Part shown: positions 9,386 to 19,809 of the stretch, piece by piece
Layout: each line of letters begins with the position of its first letter
Numbering within the stretch: the stretch's first letter is position 1
Made by a program: the position numbers and the translations under genes
DNA from: Terriglobia bacterium
Lineage (GTDB): Bacteria; Acidobacteriota; Terriglobia; Terriglobales; Acidobacteriaceae
Assembly: GCA_020072645.1 (NCBI GenBank)
Contig: JAIQGK010000003.1
Location: forward strand, 62,001-126,000
Reading direction: 5' to 3'
Length of the DNA stretch: 64,000 bases
The notes under the pieces: generated by a model
Seen by the model: only the letters and a program-made list of their open reading frames with translations
The model's database searches: none
Told to the model about the DNA's origin: nothing

Positions 9386-10267
9386 GTGACAGAGACAGCC
9401 TCCACAACAAAAGCTACTGTCGCCGGCAAGATCGGACCAGGCTCTGAACCGCGCCGGTTTGCCTTCGGCAAAAATTGGCAGCGCTTCTTGTCGTTTTTGG
9501 ATGACGAAAGAATTGCTGAGGCCGAGAAATCCCTCTGTGAAATGTTGGCTGTTGAGAACTTGCATGGCAAATCATTCATCGATATAGGCAGTGGCAGCGG
9601 CCTTTTTTCGCTCGCTGCAATCCGGCTCGGAGCAAGCCGGGTATATTCCTTTGATTATGACCCACAGAGTGTGGCTTGCACACGTGAACTCAGGCAGCGC
9701 TATTACCCTGACGCCCGAAACTGGGTTGTAGAGCAAGGTAGCGTGCTGGACCAGAGTTACCTGGCCCAGTTGGGGCTTTTTGACGTGGTCTATTCCTGGG
9801 GCGTGCTTCACCATACGGGAAATATGTGGCAGGCTCTGGAGAACGTGAGCGCCAGGGTCCGTCCGGGCGGCAGGCTTTTTATTGCCATTTACAACGATGA
9901 AGGCCGCCGCTCGAAAGCCTGGAGGTCAGTCAAGCAGCGTTATTCCGCCAGTCTTGCATGGCGAGTGCCAATCATCGCCGGGTTCGGCTCTTACATCCTT
10001 ATGAAAGGCTTTATTAAGGACGTTTTTCTATTGCGGAAGAACCCAATGCGCCGATTTCGCGAATATAAGAAGTCCAGGGGAATGTCGTACTTTGTCGATA
10101 TTCTCGATTGGCTTGGAGGCTATCCTTTTGAAGTTGCGAAAGCCGAATCAATTTGCGATTTCTTTCATCGCCGTGGATTCGAGCTCATTACACTTAAAAC
10201 CCCGATTCAGCCCAAAGGCAACAACGAATTTGTCTTCGCCAAGCTCGAGAAAGCCTCTCCTGAATGA
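9386..10267 (+). CDS. class I SAM-dependent methyltransferase
   Basis: This is a 293-residue methyltransferase with the SAM-binding motif FIDIGSGSGLFSLA followed by an acidic strand end (YSFDYDP), and a C-terminal extension containing the RGMSYFVDILDWLGGYPFEV segment. The start is GTG with an AGGAATGG ribosome-binding site just upstream. Its stop overlaps the next glycosyltransferase start as ATGA (10264-10267). That ties it to polysaccharide assembly, where it probably methylates a sugar. A broken paralogue lies directly upstream. Confidence 0.82.
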   Translation: MTETASTTKATVAGKIGPGSEPRRFAFGKNWQRFLSFLDDERIAEAEKSLCEMLAVENLHGKSFIDIGSGSGLFSLAAIRLGASRVYSFDYDPQSVACTRELRQRYYPDARNWVVEQGSVLDQSYLAQLGLFDVVYSWGVLHHTGNMWQALENVSARVRPGGRLFIAIYNDEGRRSKAWRSVKQRYSASLAWRVPIIAGFGSYILMKGFIKDVFLLRKNPMRRFREYKKSRGMSYFVDILDWLGGYPFEVAKAESICDFFHRRGFELITLKTPIQPKGNNEFVFAKLEKASPE

Positions 10268-11373
10268 CCGCCATCCGTAAAAGAGTTCTGTTCCTGGTCC
10301 CCGCGTTCGTTGGAGGAATCGGCGGCGCAGAGCGCGTGATCCTCACCCTTCTTCGCCATCTGGACCACAACCGGCTGGAATGCCACCTGGGCCTGGTACA
10401 GGCAGGAAGCGTCTCTCTTGAGGACCTCCCTTCCGAAGTGGTTGTCCACCACATGCGCGTCGCGCGAATGCGCTATTGCTTGCCCAGTATCGTCAGGCTG
10501 GCATGGGAAATAAAACCGCAGACCATTCTGTCAACCGTTTCTCACCTCAACGTGATGTCGATTCTTGCTCGACCGGTCTTTCCAGGGAATGTTCGTCTCC
10601 TGATCAGGGAAGCCACTACGCCGAGCGCATATCTGATAAAAGATACGGAACATCCGCGCCTATGGGACTTCTTCTATCGTCATTTATACCGCCATGCCGA
10701 TAAAATTATCTGTCTCTCCGATGCGATGCAGCGTGATTTGGCCGGGCGTTTTGGTGTACCCCCGGGAAAGATGGTCCGCATCTATAACCCGGTGGATGTA
10801 GGAATGATCCAGAGATCGGCCCACGCCGCTCGCAATCCGTATCGCACCCCTGGTCCAAATCTGGTGGCCGCCGGCCGTTTGCGCAAGGAAAAAGGCTTTG
10901 ATCTCCTGCTCGATGCGATGCCGATTGTCTTCCAGAAATTTCCCGGCGCGCAGCTCACCATTCTGGGTGAAGGCCCTGACGAGTCGCGGTTGAAAGATCA
11001 GGCGCGAAAGCTCGGCTTGTTTGAAACGATTGATTTTCGGGGATTTGTGCAAAACCCGTGGGTGTTCATGGCCAATGCAGATCTTTTTATTCTGCCGTCG
11101 CGCGCGGAAGGCCTGCCAAATTCGCTGCTGGAGGCGCTTGCTTTGGGAACTCCGGTGGTGGCAAGCGATTGCGTGGGCGCGATGCGTGAACTTCAATCCG
11201 TCGATCCGCGCATTGTGCTCTTTCAAACGGAGAATCGGTCCGCTATGGCTGAAGCCATTGTGTCAGCTCTGAGCAGGCCCAAAAAGACTGACGTTCGCCG
11301 TCGAGAGCCTTCCGATCCAATCGAACAATTTGTCCCCTCGCGAGTGGCCGAGCAGTATAGCCAACTCCTTTAA
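10264..11373 (+). CDS. GT4-family glycosyltransferase
   Basis: This 369-residue GT-B enzyme has an N-terminal loop GGIGGAERV and a C-terminal donor domain with RLRKEKGFDLLLDA and the E-x7-E signature AEGLPNSLLEALALGTP near residues 280-295. It is translationally coupled to the methyltransferase by a 4-base overlap. It presumably transfers a hexose or deoxyhexose to the lipid-linked oligosaccharide at the inner membrane. The donor is unknown. Confidence 0.88.
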   Translation: MTAIRKRVLFLVPAFVGGIGGAERVILTLLRHLDHNRLECHLGLVQAGSVSLEDLPSEVVVHHMRVARMRYCLPSIVRLAWEIKPQTILSTVSHLNVMSILARPVFPGNVRLLIREATTPSAYLIKDTEHPRLWDFFYRHLYRHADKIICLSDAMQRDLAGRFGVPPGKMVRIYNPVDVGMIQRSAHAARNPYRTPGPNLVAAGRLRKEKGFDLLLDAMPIVFQKFPGAQLTILGEGPDESRLKDQARKLGLFETIDFRGFVQNPWVFMANADLFILPSRAEGLPNSLLEALALGTPVVASDCVGAMRELQSVDPRIVLFQTENRSAMAEAIVSALSRPKKTDVRRREPSDPIEQFVPSRVAEQYSQLL

Positions 11374-11493
11374 GCCCGTGCTTTCGATAATGGAGATGAA
11401 GCAATGCCCGCAGGAATTGCTATGTGTTATCTAACGGGTCAAATATTTTGGTAGGATTTCTATGCAGGCCGGGAATAGCCGGGGAAAGCACAC

Positions 11494-13488
11494 ATGTGTG
11501 GAATAGCCGGATTCTGGCTTAAAAAACCGCTTGCTGAAGATCCGATTGCACTCCTCAATCGGATGGGAAACACGCTGGCCCATCGCGGCCCGGATGATTC
11601 CGGTGTTTTCTACGATAACAAAGCGGGCATCGGCCTTGCTTTCCGAAGACTTTCCATCATCGATCTTTCTGCTGAAGGGCATCAGCCGATGGCCTCTTCT
11701 TCCGGCCGCTATAGCATAATCTTCAATGGCGAGGTTTACAACTACGAAGAGGTTCGGGCGGAATTCGGCTCGCATGAATGGCGAGGGCATTCCGATACGG
11801 AAGTCATGCTGGCGGCCATCGAACGCTGGGGGCTGGAAGCAGCGGTGCGGCGCTTTGTGGGCATGTTTGCCTTCGCCTTGTACGACAGCTTCGAACAACG
11901 GCTTCATCTGGTCCGGGACCGCGTCGGAATCAAGCCGCTTTACTACGGGCATATTGACGGAAGTTTCGTTTTCGCTTCCGAACTGAAGGCTCTTAAGATT
12001 TTTCCGGGATTTCAGCTTCAGATCGACCGCGACTCCCTGGCTGCTTACATGCGCTGCGCCTACGTTCCTGCCCCCCACTCCATTTACCGCGGTATTCACC
12101 AGCTTCCGGGCGGCAATATTCTGACGCTGAGCGCCGCCGAAGCATCTCCGGTGGTTACTCCCTTTTGGTCGGCTGCGGATGTCGCGCGCGAAGGTGTCAA
12201 ATCGAGGATCGAGGGAAGCGACGAAGAGATTTTGGAGGGGCTGCATACGACGTTAGCAGATGCAGTTCGACTTCGTATGATTGCCGACGTCCCGCTGGGG
12301 GCATTTCTTTCCGGCGGAATAGACTCTTCTTTGGTAGTTGCTCTCATGCAGTCGCAGAGTAGCCGTCCGGTCAAGACCTTCACGCTCGGTTTTCACGAAG
12401 ATGCATTCAATGAGGCCGATCATGCCCGCAAGATTGCGCAACATCTCGGCACAGATCACACCGAGCTTTTTGTGACAGCCAAGGACGCGCTGGACTTGGT
12501 GCCTCTGCTGCCATCCATGTATGACGAGCCCTTTGCCGATTCTTCGCAGATCCCAACGCATCTGGTGTCAAAGCTGGCCCGGCAGAAAGTGACGGTTGCT
12601 CTTTCCGGTGACGGCGGCGACGAGCTGTTTTGCGGATACTTCCGTTACACCTTTGTGAATTCGCTCTGGAACATTCTCAAAAGAATTCCCAGACCAGCCG
12701 CCATCGGGCTGGCCAGGCTGATTCGCACAGTTCCGCCTGGCATGATCGATAAATGGCTGGGATTGTTTCTATTGCGGGGAAGGCTCAGTATCTCGCCCGG
12801 CCACAAGCTGTACCGTCTCGCCGACCACCTTGCTGCCCAGGACCCTGCTGAAATCTATCTTCGTGCCGTCTCCATGTGGCCGGAACCAGCAGACTTGGTT
12901 CTGGGTTCCAACGAATACCCGGAATTGCTGCAGGCGATCCACAACTTCAGCACAATGCCGACCGCGCCGGAGATGGCGATGTTAACGGACCTTACCAATT
13001 ATCTGCCTGATGACATCCTCACCAAGGTGGATCGTGCCAGCATGGCAGTGAGTCTTGAAGCCCGTGTGCCATTGCTTGACCACCGTGTCATTGAGCTTGC
13101 CTGGCGCTTGCCGCTAAATTTCAAGATTCGCGCCGGCAAAACAAAATGGGCGCTCCGGCAGGTGCTGAATCGTTATGTTCCAGCCAGCCTGATAGAGAGG
13201 CCGAAGATGGGTTTTACCATGCCCGTTGATTTCTGGCTGCGTGGACCTCTGCGCAGCTGGGCGGAAGATCTTCTCGCACCGGGGACTCTGGGCCGGCATG
13301 GCCTGTTCTCAGTGCCACCCATCCGCGCAAAGTGGGAGGAGCACGTTTCAGGCGCCCGCAACTGGCAATATTTATTGTGGCCCGTCCTGATGTTCCAGGC
13401 ATGGATCGCCCAGACTGCCTCTGTCGCGGGCAGCCAGTCTGACCATGACACAATTCTTTCCCAGCGCGGCGCGCCTTCGCCGACATGA
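11494..13488 (+). CDS. asnB: asparagine synthase (glutamine-hydrolysing)-like amidotransferase
   Basis: The 664-residue protein starts MCGIAGFW, leaving the catalytic Cys2 of the N-terminal class II glutaminase domain. The ATP-pyrophosphatase domain carries SGGIDSS near residues 272-278 and the downstream SGDGGDELFCGY motif. Length and order match AsnB. Located inside a polysaccharide cluster and overlapping the next glycosyltransferase by ATGA, it may amidate a uronic acid or similar precursor rather than make free asparagine. That reading is inference from context. Confidence 0.88.
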   Translation: MCGIAGFWLKKPLAEDPIALLNRMGNTLAHRGPDDSGVFYDNKAGIGLAFRRLSIIDLSAEGHQPMASSSGRYSIIFNGEVYNYEEVRAEFGSHEWRGHSDTEVMLAAIERWGLEAAVRRFVGMFAFALYDSFEQRLHLVRDRVGIKPLYYGHIDGSFVFASELKALKIFPGFQLQIDRDSLAAYMRCAYVPAPHSIYRGIHQLPGGNILTLSAAEASPVVTPFWSAADVAREGVKSRIEGSDEEILEGLHTTLADAVRLRMIADVPLGAFLSGGIDSSLVVALMQSQSSRPVKTFTLGFHEDAFNEADHARKIAQHLGTDHTELFVTAKDALDLVPLLPSMYDEPFADSSQIPTHLVSKLARQKVTVALSGDGGDELFCGYFRYTFVNSLWNILKRIPRPAAIGLARLIRTVPPGMIDKWLGLFLLRGRLSISPGHKLYRLADHLAAQDPAEIYLRAVSMWPEPADLVLGSNEYPELLQAIHNFSTMPTAPEMAMLTDLTNYLPDDILTKVDRASMAVSLEARVPLLDHRVIELAWRLPLNFKIRAGKTKWALRQVLNRYVPASLIERPKMGFTMPVDFWLRGPLRSWAEDLLAPGTLGRHGLFSVPPIRAKWEEHVSGARNWQYLLWPVLMFQAWIAQTASVAGSQSDHDTILSQRGAPSPT

Positions 13489-14669
13489 AAATCTTAATGC
13501 TCCATAACCGATACCTGGTCCCGGGCGGTGAAGACCAGTCGAGCGCCGCTGAAACTGCGCTGCTCCGCGATCATGGGCATGAAGTAGAGCTTCTGGAAGA
13601 AGACAATCGCCGCATAGAACAATTAGGCCAGGCGAGAACAGCAATGCGAACGGTGTGGTCGCGGGAATCATATAGCCGCATCAATGAATTGCTGAGGGCC
13701 CGCGCTTTCGACATTCTGCACGTGCAGAACTTTTTTCCTCTGTGGTCTCCGTCAGTCTATTACGCAGCTTCCCGCCACCACGTTCCTGTGGTGCAGACAC
13801 TGCATAACTACAGGCTTATGTGTGTTAACTCGCTCTTTTTTCGCGACCAACACCTCTGCCAGGAATGTCTGGGACGATTCCTGCCATGGCACGGCGTGGT
13901 ACATGCCTGCTATCGCAACAGCCGTGCTGCCAGCGCAGTCGTCGCCGGAATGGTGGGAGTCCACAAGCTGGCCGGTACGTGGCGCAAGCGTGTCGCCGCG
14001 TACATTGCTGTGTCTGAATTTGCGCGAGAGATTTATATCTCCGGTGGGTTGCCTTCCGAAAAAATCACTGTGAAACCTAACTTCATCCATCCAAGTCCGT
14101 TGCCGGGAAATGGAGGGGGCGGCTACGCACTGTATGTGGGTAGGCTAAGCCCGGAAAAGGGAATTGCGACGATGCTAAGCGCGTGGAAGGGAGCACAGGA
14201 AGCTGTTCCGCTAAAAGTTGTCGGTGAAGGCCCGCTGGCCGAGCGTGTTATCGCCACTGCACGAGAATCTAAACGCGTTGAATATCTTGGGGCAAAATCG
14301 CTGCCTGAAGTCCTGGACCTGATGCGGAACGCAGAGTTTCTCATCTTTCCTTCTGAGTGGTATGAAACCATGGGCCGCACCATTATGGAGGCGTTCGCGG
14401 TTGGAACTCCCGTTGTGGCAACTCATATCGGCCCGCCTGCCACCATGATTGTTTCCGGAGAAACGGGATTTCATTTCACCCCGGGTAATGTTGCTGAGTT
14501 GGGCCAACGGGTGGAATGGTGCTCAAGAAATCTCGACGAGGTGCGCACGATGCGCTCCAGGGCCAGACAAGCCTTTGACAACAATTACACCGGCGCTGCC
14601 AATGCCAAAATGTTGCTGGCAATTTATAAGAGAGCGCGGGAAACGGCAGCGCGCGCTTATTCAGGATGA
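13485..14669 (+). CDS. GT4-family glycosyltransferase
   Basis: This is a 394-residue glycosyltransferase. The N-terminal domain begins KILMLHNRYLVPGGEDQ, a form common in bacterial GT4 enzymes of exopolysaccharide clusters. A cysteine-containing insert (CQECLGRFLPWHG) lies near residues 120-140. The C-terminal domain has YVGRLSPEKG and the E-x7-E-like signature around EWYETMGRTIMEAF. It is coupled to asnB by a 4-base overlap, so amidation and glycosyl transfer may act on the same unit. Confidence 0.87.
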   Translation: MKILMLHNRYLVPGGEDQSSAAETALLRDHGHEVELLEEDNRRIEQLGQARTAMRTVWSRESYSRINELLRARAFDILHVQNFFPLWSPSVYYAASRHHVPVVQTLHNYRLMCVNSLFFRDQHLCQECLGRFLPWHGVVHACYRNSRAASAVVAGMVGVHKLAGTWRKRVAAYIAVSEFAREIYISGGLPSEKITVKPNFIHPSPLPGNGGGGYALYVGRLSPEKGIATMLSAWKGAQEAVPLKVVGEGPLAERVIATARESKRVEYLGAKSLPEVLDLMRNAEFLIFPSEWYETMGRTIMEAFAVGTPVVATHIGPPATMIVSGETGFHFTPGNVAELGQRVEWCSRNLDEVRTMRSRARQAFDNNYTGAANAKMLLAIYKRARETAARAYSG

Positions 14670-14939
14670 TCAGGTTGTGATCTAAGATCGGGGAATTTAA
14701 GATCAGCGACGCTCCGAGCGACCGATGCAATCGAGTGGCTGAATGAAGGTTGCCGCCACCCTGTATGTCTATGCTATTCTCGTCCCAGCATCGTCTCCAA
14801 CAACATTAACCAAGAGTATCCGGTCACTATCTTAGACAATGGCCCAGGCAAGTTTTTACCGTGCTGACAAAGCGATGAAGGATTCAGCCGTCAATTCTGT
14901 GGCAGGTCACGTTGCGCCGGCTCATCCGATGAGGCCCGC

Positions 14940-16028
14940 ATGAGCGTAGCCGTGATCACCGGATCGGCAGGTTTGATTGGCTCAGAGGCCGTCCGCTATT
15001 TTGCGGCAAAGGGAATGCATGTCGTAGGCATTGACAATGACATGCGCAAATATTTCTTTGGTCCGGAAGCTTCCACGGAGTGGATGCGCAAGCACCTTGA
15101 AGCCTCTGTTCCTGACTACCGGCATTTCAATATCGATATTCGCGACCATGCGGCCATTCTTGAACTGTTCAAGCGTTTCGGTAAAGAAATTTCTCTGGTC
15201 GTCCATACCGCCGCTCAGCCCTCGCATGATTGGGCGGCACGCGAGCCGCTCACAGATTTTTCTGTGAATGCCACCGGCACGCTGAACCTGCTGGAAGCCA
15301 CCCGTCAATTCTGCCCGGAAGCGCCCTTCATTTTTACTTCCACGAACAAAGTTTATGGCGATTCTCCCAATGCTCTTCCACTGGTGGAACAGCAGTCGCG
15401 CTGGGAACTGGATAAAAGCCACAAGTTTGCCGAGCACGGAATTACCGAAGAGCAGTCGGTAGACCATTCGTTGCATAGCATCTTCGGAGCGTCCAAGGTA
15501 GCTGCCGACGTGATGGTGCAGGAATATGGCCAGTATTTTGGTCTGAAGACCGCATGTTTTCGCGCCGGTTGTCTTACCGGTCCCAACCATTCAGGCGCGC
15601 AATTGCATGGATTTCTAGCCTACCTGATGAAATGCAATGTCACCGGGACTCGCTATACCGTGTTTGGCTACAAAGGCAAGCAGGTACGCGACAACCTGCA
15701 TAGCGCTGACCTGGTGCGGGCCTTCGACAGGTTTTTTCAGTCGCCCAGATCAGGCGTTGTCTATAACATCGGCGGCAGCCGATTTTCCAACTGTTCCATG
15801 CTGGAAGCTATTTCCATGTGCCAGCAAATCTCGGGCCGGGAAATGAACTGGCAGTACGGTGGCGAGAATCGAAAGGGAGACCACATCTGGTGGATCAGCG
15901 ACATCAGGAAATTCCAGTCGCACTATCCCGGGTACGCATTGCAGTTTGACAGCATGGCAATATTGCGTGAGATCCATGACCGGAACCACGAGCGGTGGAA
16001 GGACTCTTCTCGAGTTGTCCACGCATGA
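14940..16028 (+). CDS. NAD-dependent epimerase, CDP-paratose 2-epimerase-like
   Basis: This 362-residue extended SDR has the Rossmann motif GSAGLIG (residues 8-14) and a STNKVYG segment (about 134-140). The overall pattern is that of CDP-paratose 2-epimerase (TyvE)-like proteins, including the [10 protein letters not shown] stretch. The position expected to be the catalytic tyrosine of YxxxK is phenylalanine: F182-GAS-K186. I recall this variant in related proteins, so it is probably a subfamily trait rather than damage, but it raises doubt about classical chemistry. It overlaps the WecG-like gene by ATGA. It probably makes a modified nucleotide sugar for this polymer. Confidence 0.75.
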   Translation: MSVAVITGSAGLIGSEAVRYFAAKGMHVVGIDNDMRKYFFGPEASTEWMRKHLEASVPDYRHFNIDIRDHAAILELFKRFGKEISLVVHTAAQPSHDWAAREPLTDFSVNATGTLNLLEATRQFCPEAPFIFTSTNKVYGDSPNALPLVEQQSRWELDKSHKFAEHGITEEQSVDHSLHSIFGASKVAADVMVQEYGQYFGLKTACFRAGCLTGPNHSGAQLHGFLAYLMKCNVTGTRYTVFGYKGKQVRDNLHSADLVRAFDRFFQSPRSGVVYNIGGSRFSNCSMLEAISMCQQISGREMNWQYGGENRKGDHIWWISDIRKFQSHYPGYALQFDSMAILREIHDRNHERWKDSSRVVHA

Positions 16029-16825
16029 GTGCTGTGGCAAAGAGAAACATCCTTGGGGTTCTGATTGACGACGCAGATGCGAAAACCGCCACTGACATGG
16101 TGATTGGCGCCGCCCATCGTGGCGGCCCTTTTAGTGTCTCCGCGATTGCCGTACATGGAGTCATGGAAGGTGTGCTCGACCCAACACACCTTTATCGCTT
16201 GAACAGTCTTGAACTGGTGGTGGCAGACGGTCAACCGGTGCGTTGGGCACTGAATCATCTCCACTCGGCCGGCCTGCGTGAACGCGTCTACGGCCCTAAC
16301 CTGATGTTGTCAGTTCTTGGCCGCGCGGAGCAGGAAAAACTTGCAGTTTACCTCTACGGAAGCTCAGCGGATGTTCTTTCTCTTCTAACTGCCAACCTGC
16401 AACGGAGATTCCCCGGACTTATTATTGCCGGAACAAGTCCTTCAACCTTCGGGAAAATTACCGCTGAAGATGCCGACCGTATTGGCGAGAAGATCAGGCA
16501 GTCAGGCGCGCGCATCGTCTTTGTTGGTCTGGGCTGCCCACGCCAGGAGGTATGGGCGTATGAATTCAGACACCGCGTGAAGCTACCTATTCTCGCGGTC
16601 GGCGCTGCTTTTCCATTTGCTGCTGGAACGTTGCGACAAGCGCCACAATGGATGCAAGACCGCGGACTGGAATGGTTGTTCCGCTTGAGCACTGAGCCTC
16701 GGCGGCTGTGGCGCAGATATCTTTTGCTCAGTCCGGCATATCTATTTCTCATCGCCTGCCAATGGCTGGGCTTTCATTTTCACGCCACCGGAAAGCCACC
16801 GGCCAGTGAGGTTCTTTACGGTTGA
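16025..16825 (+). CDS. WecG/TagA/CpsF-family glycosyltransferase
   Basis: This family transfers N-acetylmannosamine(uronate) or similar sugars to undecaprenyl-linked acceptors. The protein has the expected family blocks: an early [11 protein letters not shown], then [10 protein letters not shown], and [13 protein letters not shown] followed by [14 protein letters not shown] 16025 is preferred over an in-frame start 30 bases upstream because it forms an ATGA overlap with the epimerase stop and gives the usual length (266 residues). It sits between a sugar-nucleotide enzyme and the polymerase gene. Confidence 0.87.
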   Translation: MSAVAKRNILGVLIDDADAKTATDMVIGAAHRGGPFSVSAIAVHGVMEGVLDPTHLYRLNSLELVVADGQPVRWALNHLHSAGLRERVYGPNLMLSVLGRAEQEKLAVYLYGSSADVLSLLTANLQRRFPGLIIAGTSPSTFGKITAEDADRIGEKIRQSGARIVFVGLGCPRQEVWAYEFRHRVKLPILAVGAAFPFAAGTLRQAPQWMQDRGLEWLFRLSTEPRRLWRRYLLLSPAYLFLIACQWLGFHFHATGKPPASEVLYG

Positions 16826-16990
16826 TTTTTGGGCTGTTTTTTCCCTTAGATCATCAGCAATTTGCTGAAGACAAGGCCAAAAGAAGCTCAGTAGTGTGCA
16901 TCACATCTCGGGGGTGGCTACCCGGGAGCTAATCCCCGCCTGCGGTGATATTGTGGTAATGTTAAGTCATTCATCGCGCCTTTTATTTGA

Positions 16991-18403
16991 ATGAAAATTG
17001 GTTCTTCAACCGCGTCCATTCCTAATCCGACGCCTCTTTTGTTTCTTATAACGGCCACCGCTCTTCTGGTCTGGCCAGACGCATCCGGCGTTACTGCGTT
17101 TGTGGTGGCGGCTGCCGTACTTGTCCCCATCGCCGTGTTCTGGACGTCATACAGCACCGTCGGCGCCATCATTGCTTTGATCATAGGGTCAGCCGCTCCC
17201 CGCCTGTATGTCGAAATTGCCGGTCTTAAAGCAAGGCCTGAGCATGTGATCTGCGGGGTCTTGTGCATCAGCATCCTGTTTCTCAGGAAGAAGCGCAGCC
17301 AGCCGGTCCGATGGACCTGGCCTGACTACCTGCTGATGGCTTATGCTGCGCTCAACCTTTTTAGTTCTCTGTTTATGTCAATTGAACCCCGGCAAACCAT
17401 CAAATGGGCCTTGCAACAAGTTCTTGTTATTTTTGCGTACTTTTTTCTTCGTGTTCTGATAGAAAACCGGGCCGGTTTGCATAAGGCGTTCATGGCATTG
17501 CTGGCGGTTGGTGCTGCCACTGTGGTTTACGGAATCATTTGTTTCTATTCCAATCTTCTTTTTGGGACCGAATTTGGAATGACCATCGGTCAATATGGCG
17601 ACACCCCGGCGCCTTATGGTCTGCAATACGAAGCCAATCTTCTTGGGTCTTATAGTGGCGCTTTATGCGTAATGATGCTGGTGATATATCTCTATGACCA
17701 TCGTCGTAGATTTCTGGTGGGATTCGCGATTGCGCTGGCAGGAATGGCGATCAGTCTTTCCCGCGGCGCTCTGGGCGCAACATTCATTGGCTTATCGGCG
17801 GTTGCGATTTTCATCTTTAAAAAGCGCCTTTTGACCAGGGAGTTGGGGTTTAATCTTGCCACGGCCACATTGTGCGCGCTTCTCGTCGTGCTACCAGCGG
17901 TGGTTCCACAATACACTGAGCGTTTCAATACCATGGATATCGGCGAACCTGCGGTGGATCCCAACACGCTTACTCGCATCGTGCAGGTGAGCTCAGCTTT
18001 TGACGAAGTGTTGAAACATCCCTTTATGGGCGGGGGCACCTCCAGTTTTCAACTGGCTTTCGATTGGCAGGCTCTGGGAGAAGAATGGGAAGACCAGGGC
18101 TGGATTGGCAATACGGAAATGCGCGTTCTTCACGACACAGGGATTGTAGGTCTGGCAGTATTTGTCTCATTTCTTGTAGTGTTGTACCGTCGGTCCCGGA
18201 AAGTACTCAAATCGGAGTCGAATCCAGAACTGGTTGCTCTGTTGGCGTCGGCTCTGGTTTATTGTGTTTCATTTCAAGCTACTGAGGGCACAATGCTGGC
18301 TTTTTCCTGGGTCCACCTTGGGCTCATAGGTTGCGCGGTATCAATTTGTTTCGCCTCGGGAAAGGCATATGGGAAAGAGGCGCTGCAAGGTGCTTCCGGT
18401 TAA
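16991..18403 (+). CDS. O-antigen polymerase/ligase-like membrane protein
   Basis: This 470-residue polytopic inner-membrane protein has about 11-12 hydrophobic segments. Near the C-terminal third it has a large periplasmic loop (around PQYTERFNTMDIGEP to the GGGTSSFQLAF stretch) characteristic of Wzy/WaaL proteins. The SLSRGALGA segment is the usual conserved membrane motif. It would polymerise repeat units or ligate them to a lipid carrier. The gene follows a 165-bp gap, so it may have its own promoter or leader. Confidence 0.82.
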   Translation: MKIGSSTASIPNPTPLLFLITATALLVWPDASGVTAFVVAAAVLVPIAVFWTSYSTVGAIIALIIGSAAPRLYVEIAGLKARPEHVICGVLCISILFLRKKRSQPVRWTWPDYLLMAYAALNLFSSLFMSIEPRQTIKWALQQVLVIFAYFFLRVLIENRAGLHKAFMALLAVGAATVVYGIICFYSNLLFGTEFGMTIGQYGDTPAPYGLQYEANLLGSYSGALCVMMLVIYLYDHRRRFLVGFAIALAGMAISLSRGALGATFIGLSAVAIFIFKKRLLTRELGFNLATATLCALLVVLPAVVPQYTERFNTMDIGEPAVDPNTLTRIVQVSSAFDEVLKHPFMGGGTSSFQLAFDWQALGEEWEDQGWIGNTEMRVLHDTGIVGLAVFVSFLVVLYRRSRKVLKSESNPELVALLASALVYCVSFQATEGTMLAFSWVHLGLIGCAVSICFASGKAYGKEALQGASG

Positions 18404-18609
18404 CTGGCGGAGACCAGACAAATCGGAGAATACATTTCATGATCTGAAATAATGATTTGCGCTGTGCTGGCAGAAGCGCTTGCGCATTTTGTTTAGGCTT
18501 AGAATCTATTGTCCGTATGAGTCAGCTTACAGATGTTGTTATTCAGGAGAACCATCAGAAATGAGACAATTGCCGCGATCTATATCGCCGGGGCCGAGAT
18601 TTCACTGAG

Positions 18610-19809
18610 ATGAACGACGCGGCAAAATCGAATCCAGTCTATGGACGCAAGCTGCGGCTTGCCATCTTCGGCGGCAGGGGCATACCTTCGACCTATAGCG
18701 GCACGGAGACATTTTTTATAGAGCTGGCGCCACGGCTGGTGGAACGCGGGCACGATGTAATTGTGTATTGCCGCAAGGCGCTTTTCAATGAACGGCCGCC
18801 GGTGTACAAGGGCGTCCGCCTGATTTACACGCCGAGCATTGAAACCAAAAACTTTGGGACATTCACGCACACGCTGGCCTGCATACTGGACGTGCAGCGG
18901 CGCAATGTGGATGCAATGCTGATTACCAATGTGGCCAACGCGTTTCATTGTGCTATCCCCAGGATATTGCGCCAGAACTGCGCCCTGAATGTGGATGGAA
19001 TCGAGTGGAAGCGCGGAAAGTGGGGACGCCTGGGCAAGGCCTACTTTTACTGGAATGCGCGGCTGTCAGGAAAGATACTTCCCAAGGGCATCATCACGGA
19101 CGCGTATGCCATGCGGAAGCTTTATCTCGATGAATTCAAAACGCCTTCTGCGTGCATCGCGTACGGCGGCAACATTGAGACGTCATCCAATCCGGAAATC
19201 GTTCGTCAATATGGGCTGGAGCCGGGCAATTATTATCTGATTGCCAGCCGGCTGGTGCCGGAAAACAACGCTGCGTTGATTGTGGAAGGCTTCAAAAAAT
19301 CCCCGACCAAACGCCTGCTTGCCATTGCCGGCGATGCAAATTATCGCAGCGGATTTATTGACGACCTTAAGAACAATGCCGATGAACGGGTGCGGTTCCT
19401 GGGGCACGTTGACAGCATTGAGCACATCAAAGAGCTCCACTGCAACTCATATGCGTACATCCATGGCCACATGATGGGTGGAACAAACCCGGCGCTCCTC
19501 AAGGCCCTTGGCTTCGGCAATTGTATTCTGGCGCATGACAACCCATTCAATGCTGAAGTATTGGCCGGGCACGGACTCTTGTTTAAGGATGCCGCGGAGC
19601 TGGCTGCGAAGATCCAGCTGATTGAAGACGATCCCGGCCTTGCCGAAGATTACCGCCGTCGCGCTCCGGATCGGATCCGCACTTTCTACAACTGGGAACG
19701 CATTGTGGACCAATATGAAGAGCTGTTCTACCAGCTTGCCGCCGGCGAAGATCCAACACAGGTCCACTCCAGCGTACGTGAAGCTGAAGCTCAAATGGCG
19801 GTCCGCTAG
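18610..19809 (+). CDS. DUF1972/GT4-type glycosyltransferase (rhamnosyltransferase-like)
   Basis: The 399-residue protein begins with LAIFGGRGIPSTYSGTETF, the hallmark of DUF1972 domains found at the N-terminus of some GT4 rhamnosyltransferases. A C-terminal GT-B donor domain follows, including YLIASRLVPENN and a GHMMGGTNPALLKALGFG segment. It would act at the cytosolic membrane face on the lipid-linked repeat unit. The RfbD-like reductase two genes downstream fits a deoxysugar donor. A 206-bp gap upstream may hold a promoter. Confidence 0.85.
   Translation: MNDAAKSNPVYGRKLRLAIFGGRGIPSTYSGTETFFIELAPRLVERGHDVIVYCRKALFNERPPVYKGVRLIYTPSIETKNFGTFTHTLACILDVQRRNVDAMLITNVANAFHCAIPRILRQNCALNVDGIEWKRGKWGRLGKAYFYWNARLSGKILPKGIITDAYAMRKLYLDEFKTPSACIAYGGNIETSSNPEIVRQYGLEPGNYYLIASRLVPENNAALIVEGFKKSPTKRLLAIAGDANYRSGFIDDLKNNADERVRFLGHVDSIEHIKELHCNSYAYIHGHMMGGTNPALLKALGFGNCILAHDNPFNAEVLAGHGLLFKDAAELAAKIQLIEDDPGLAEDYRRRAPDRIRTFYNWERIVDQYEELFYQLAAGEDPTQVHSSVREAEAQMAVR

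Noticed and set aside
16881-16960. Cyclic-di-GMP riboswitch before the polymerase gene
   Set aside because: The conserved GEMM core sequences are missing, although some stem pairing is possible.
18468-18485. Sigma-54-like sequence before the DUF1972 glycosyltransferase
   Set aside because: TGG and TTGC parts are present, but the GG-to-GC spacing is 11 bases in place of the required 10.
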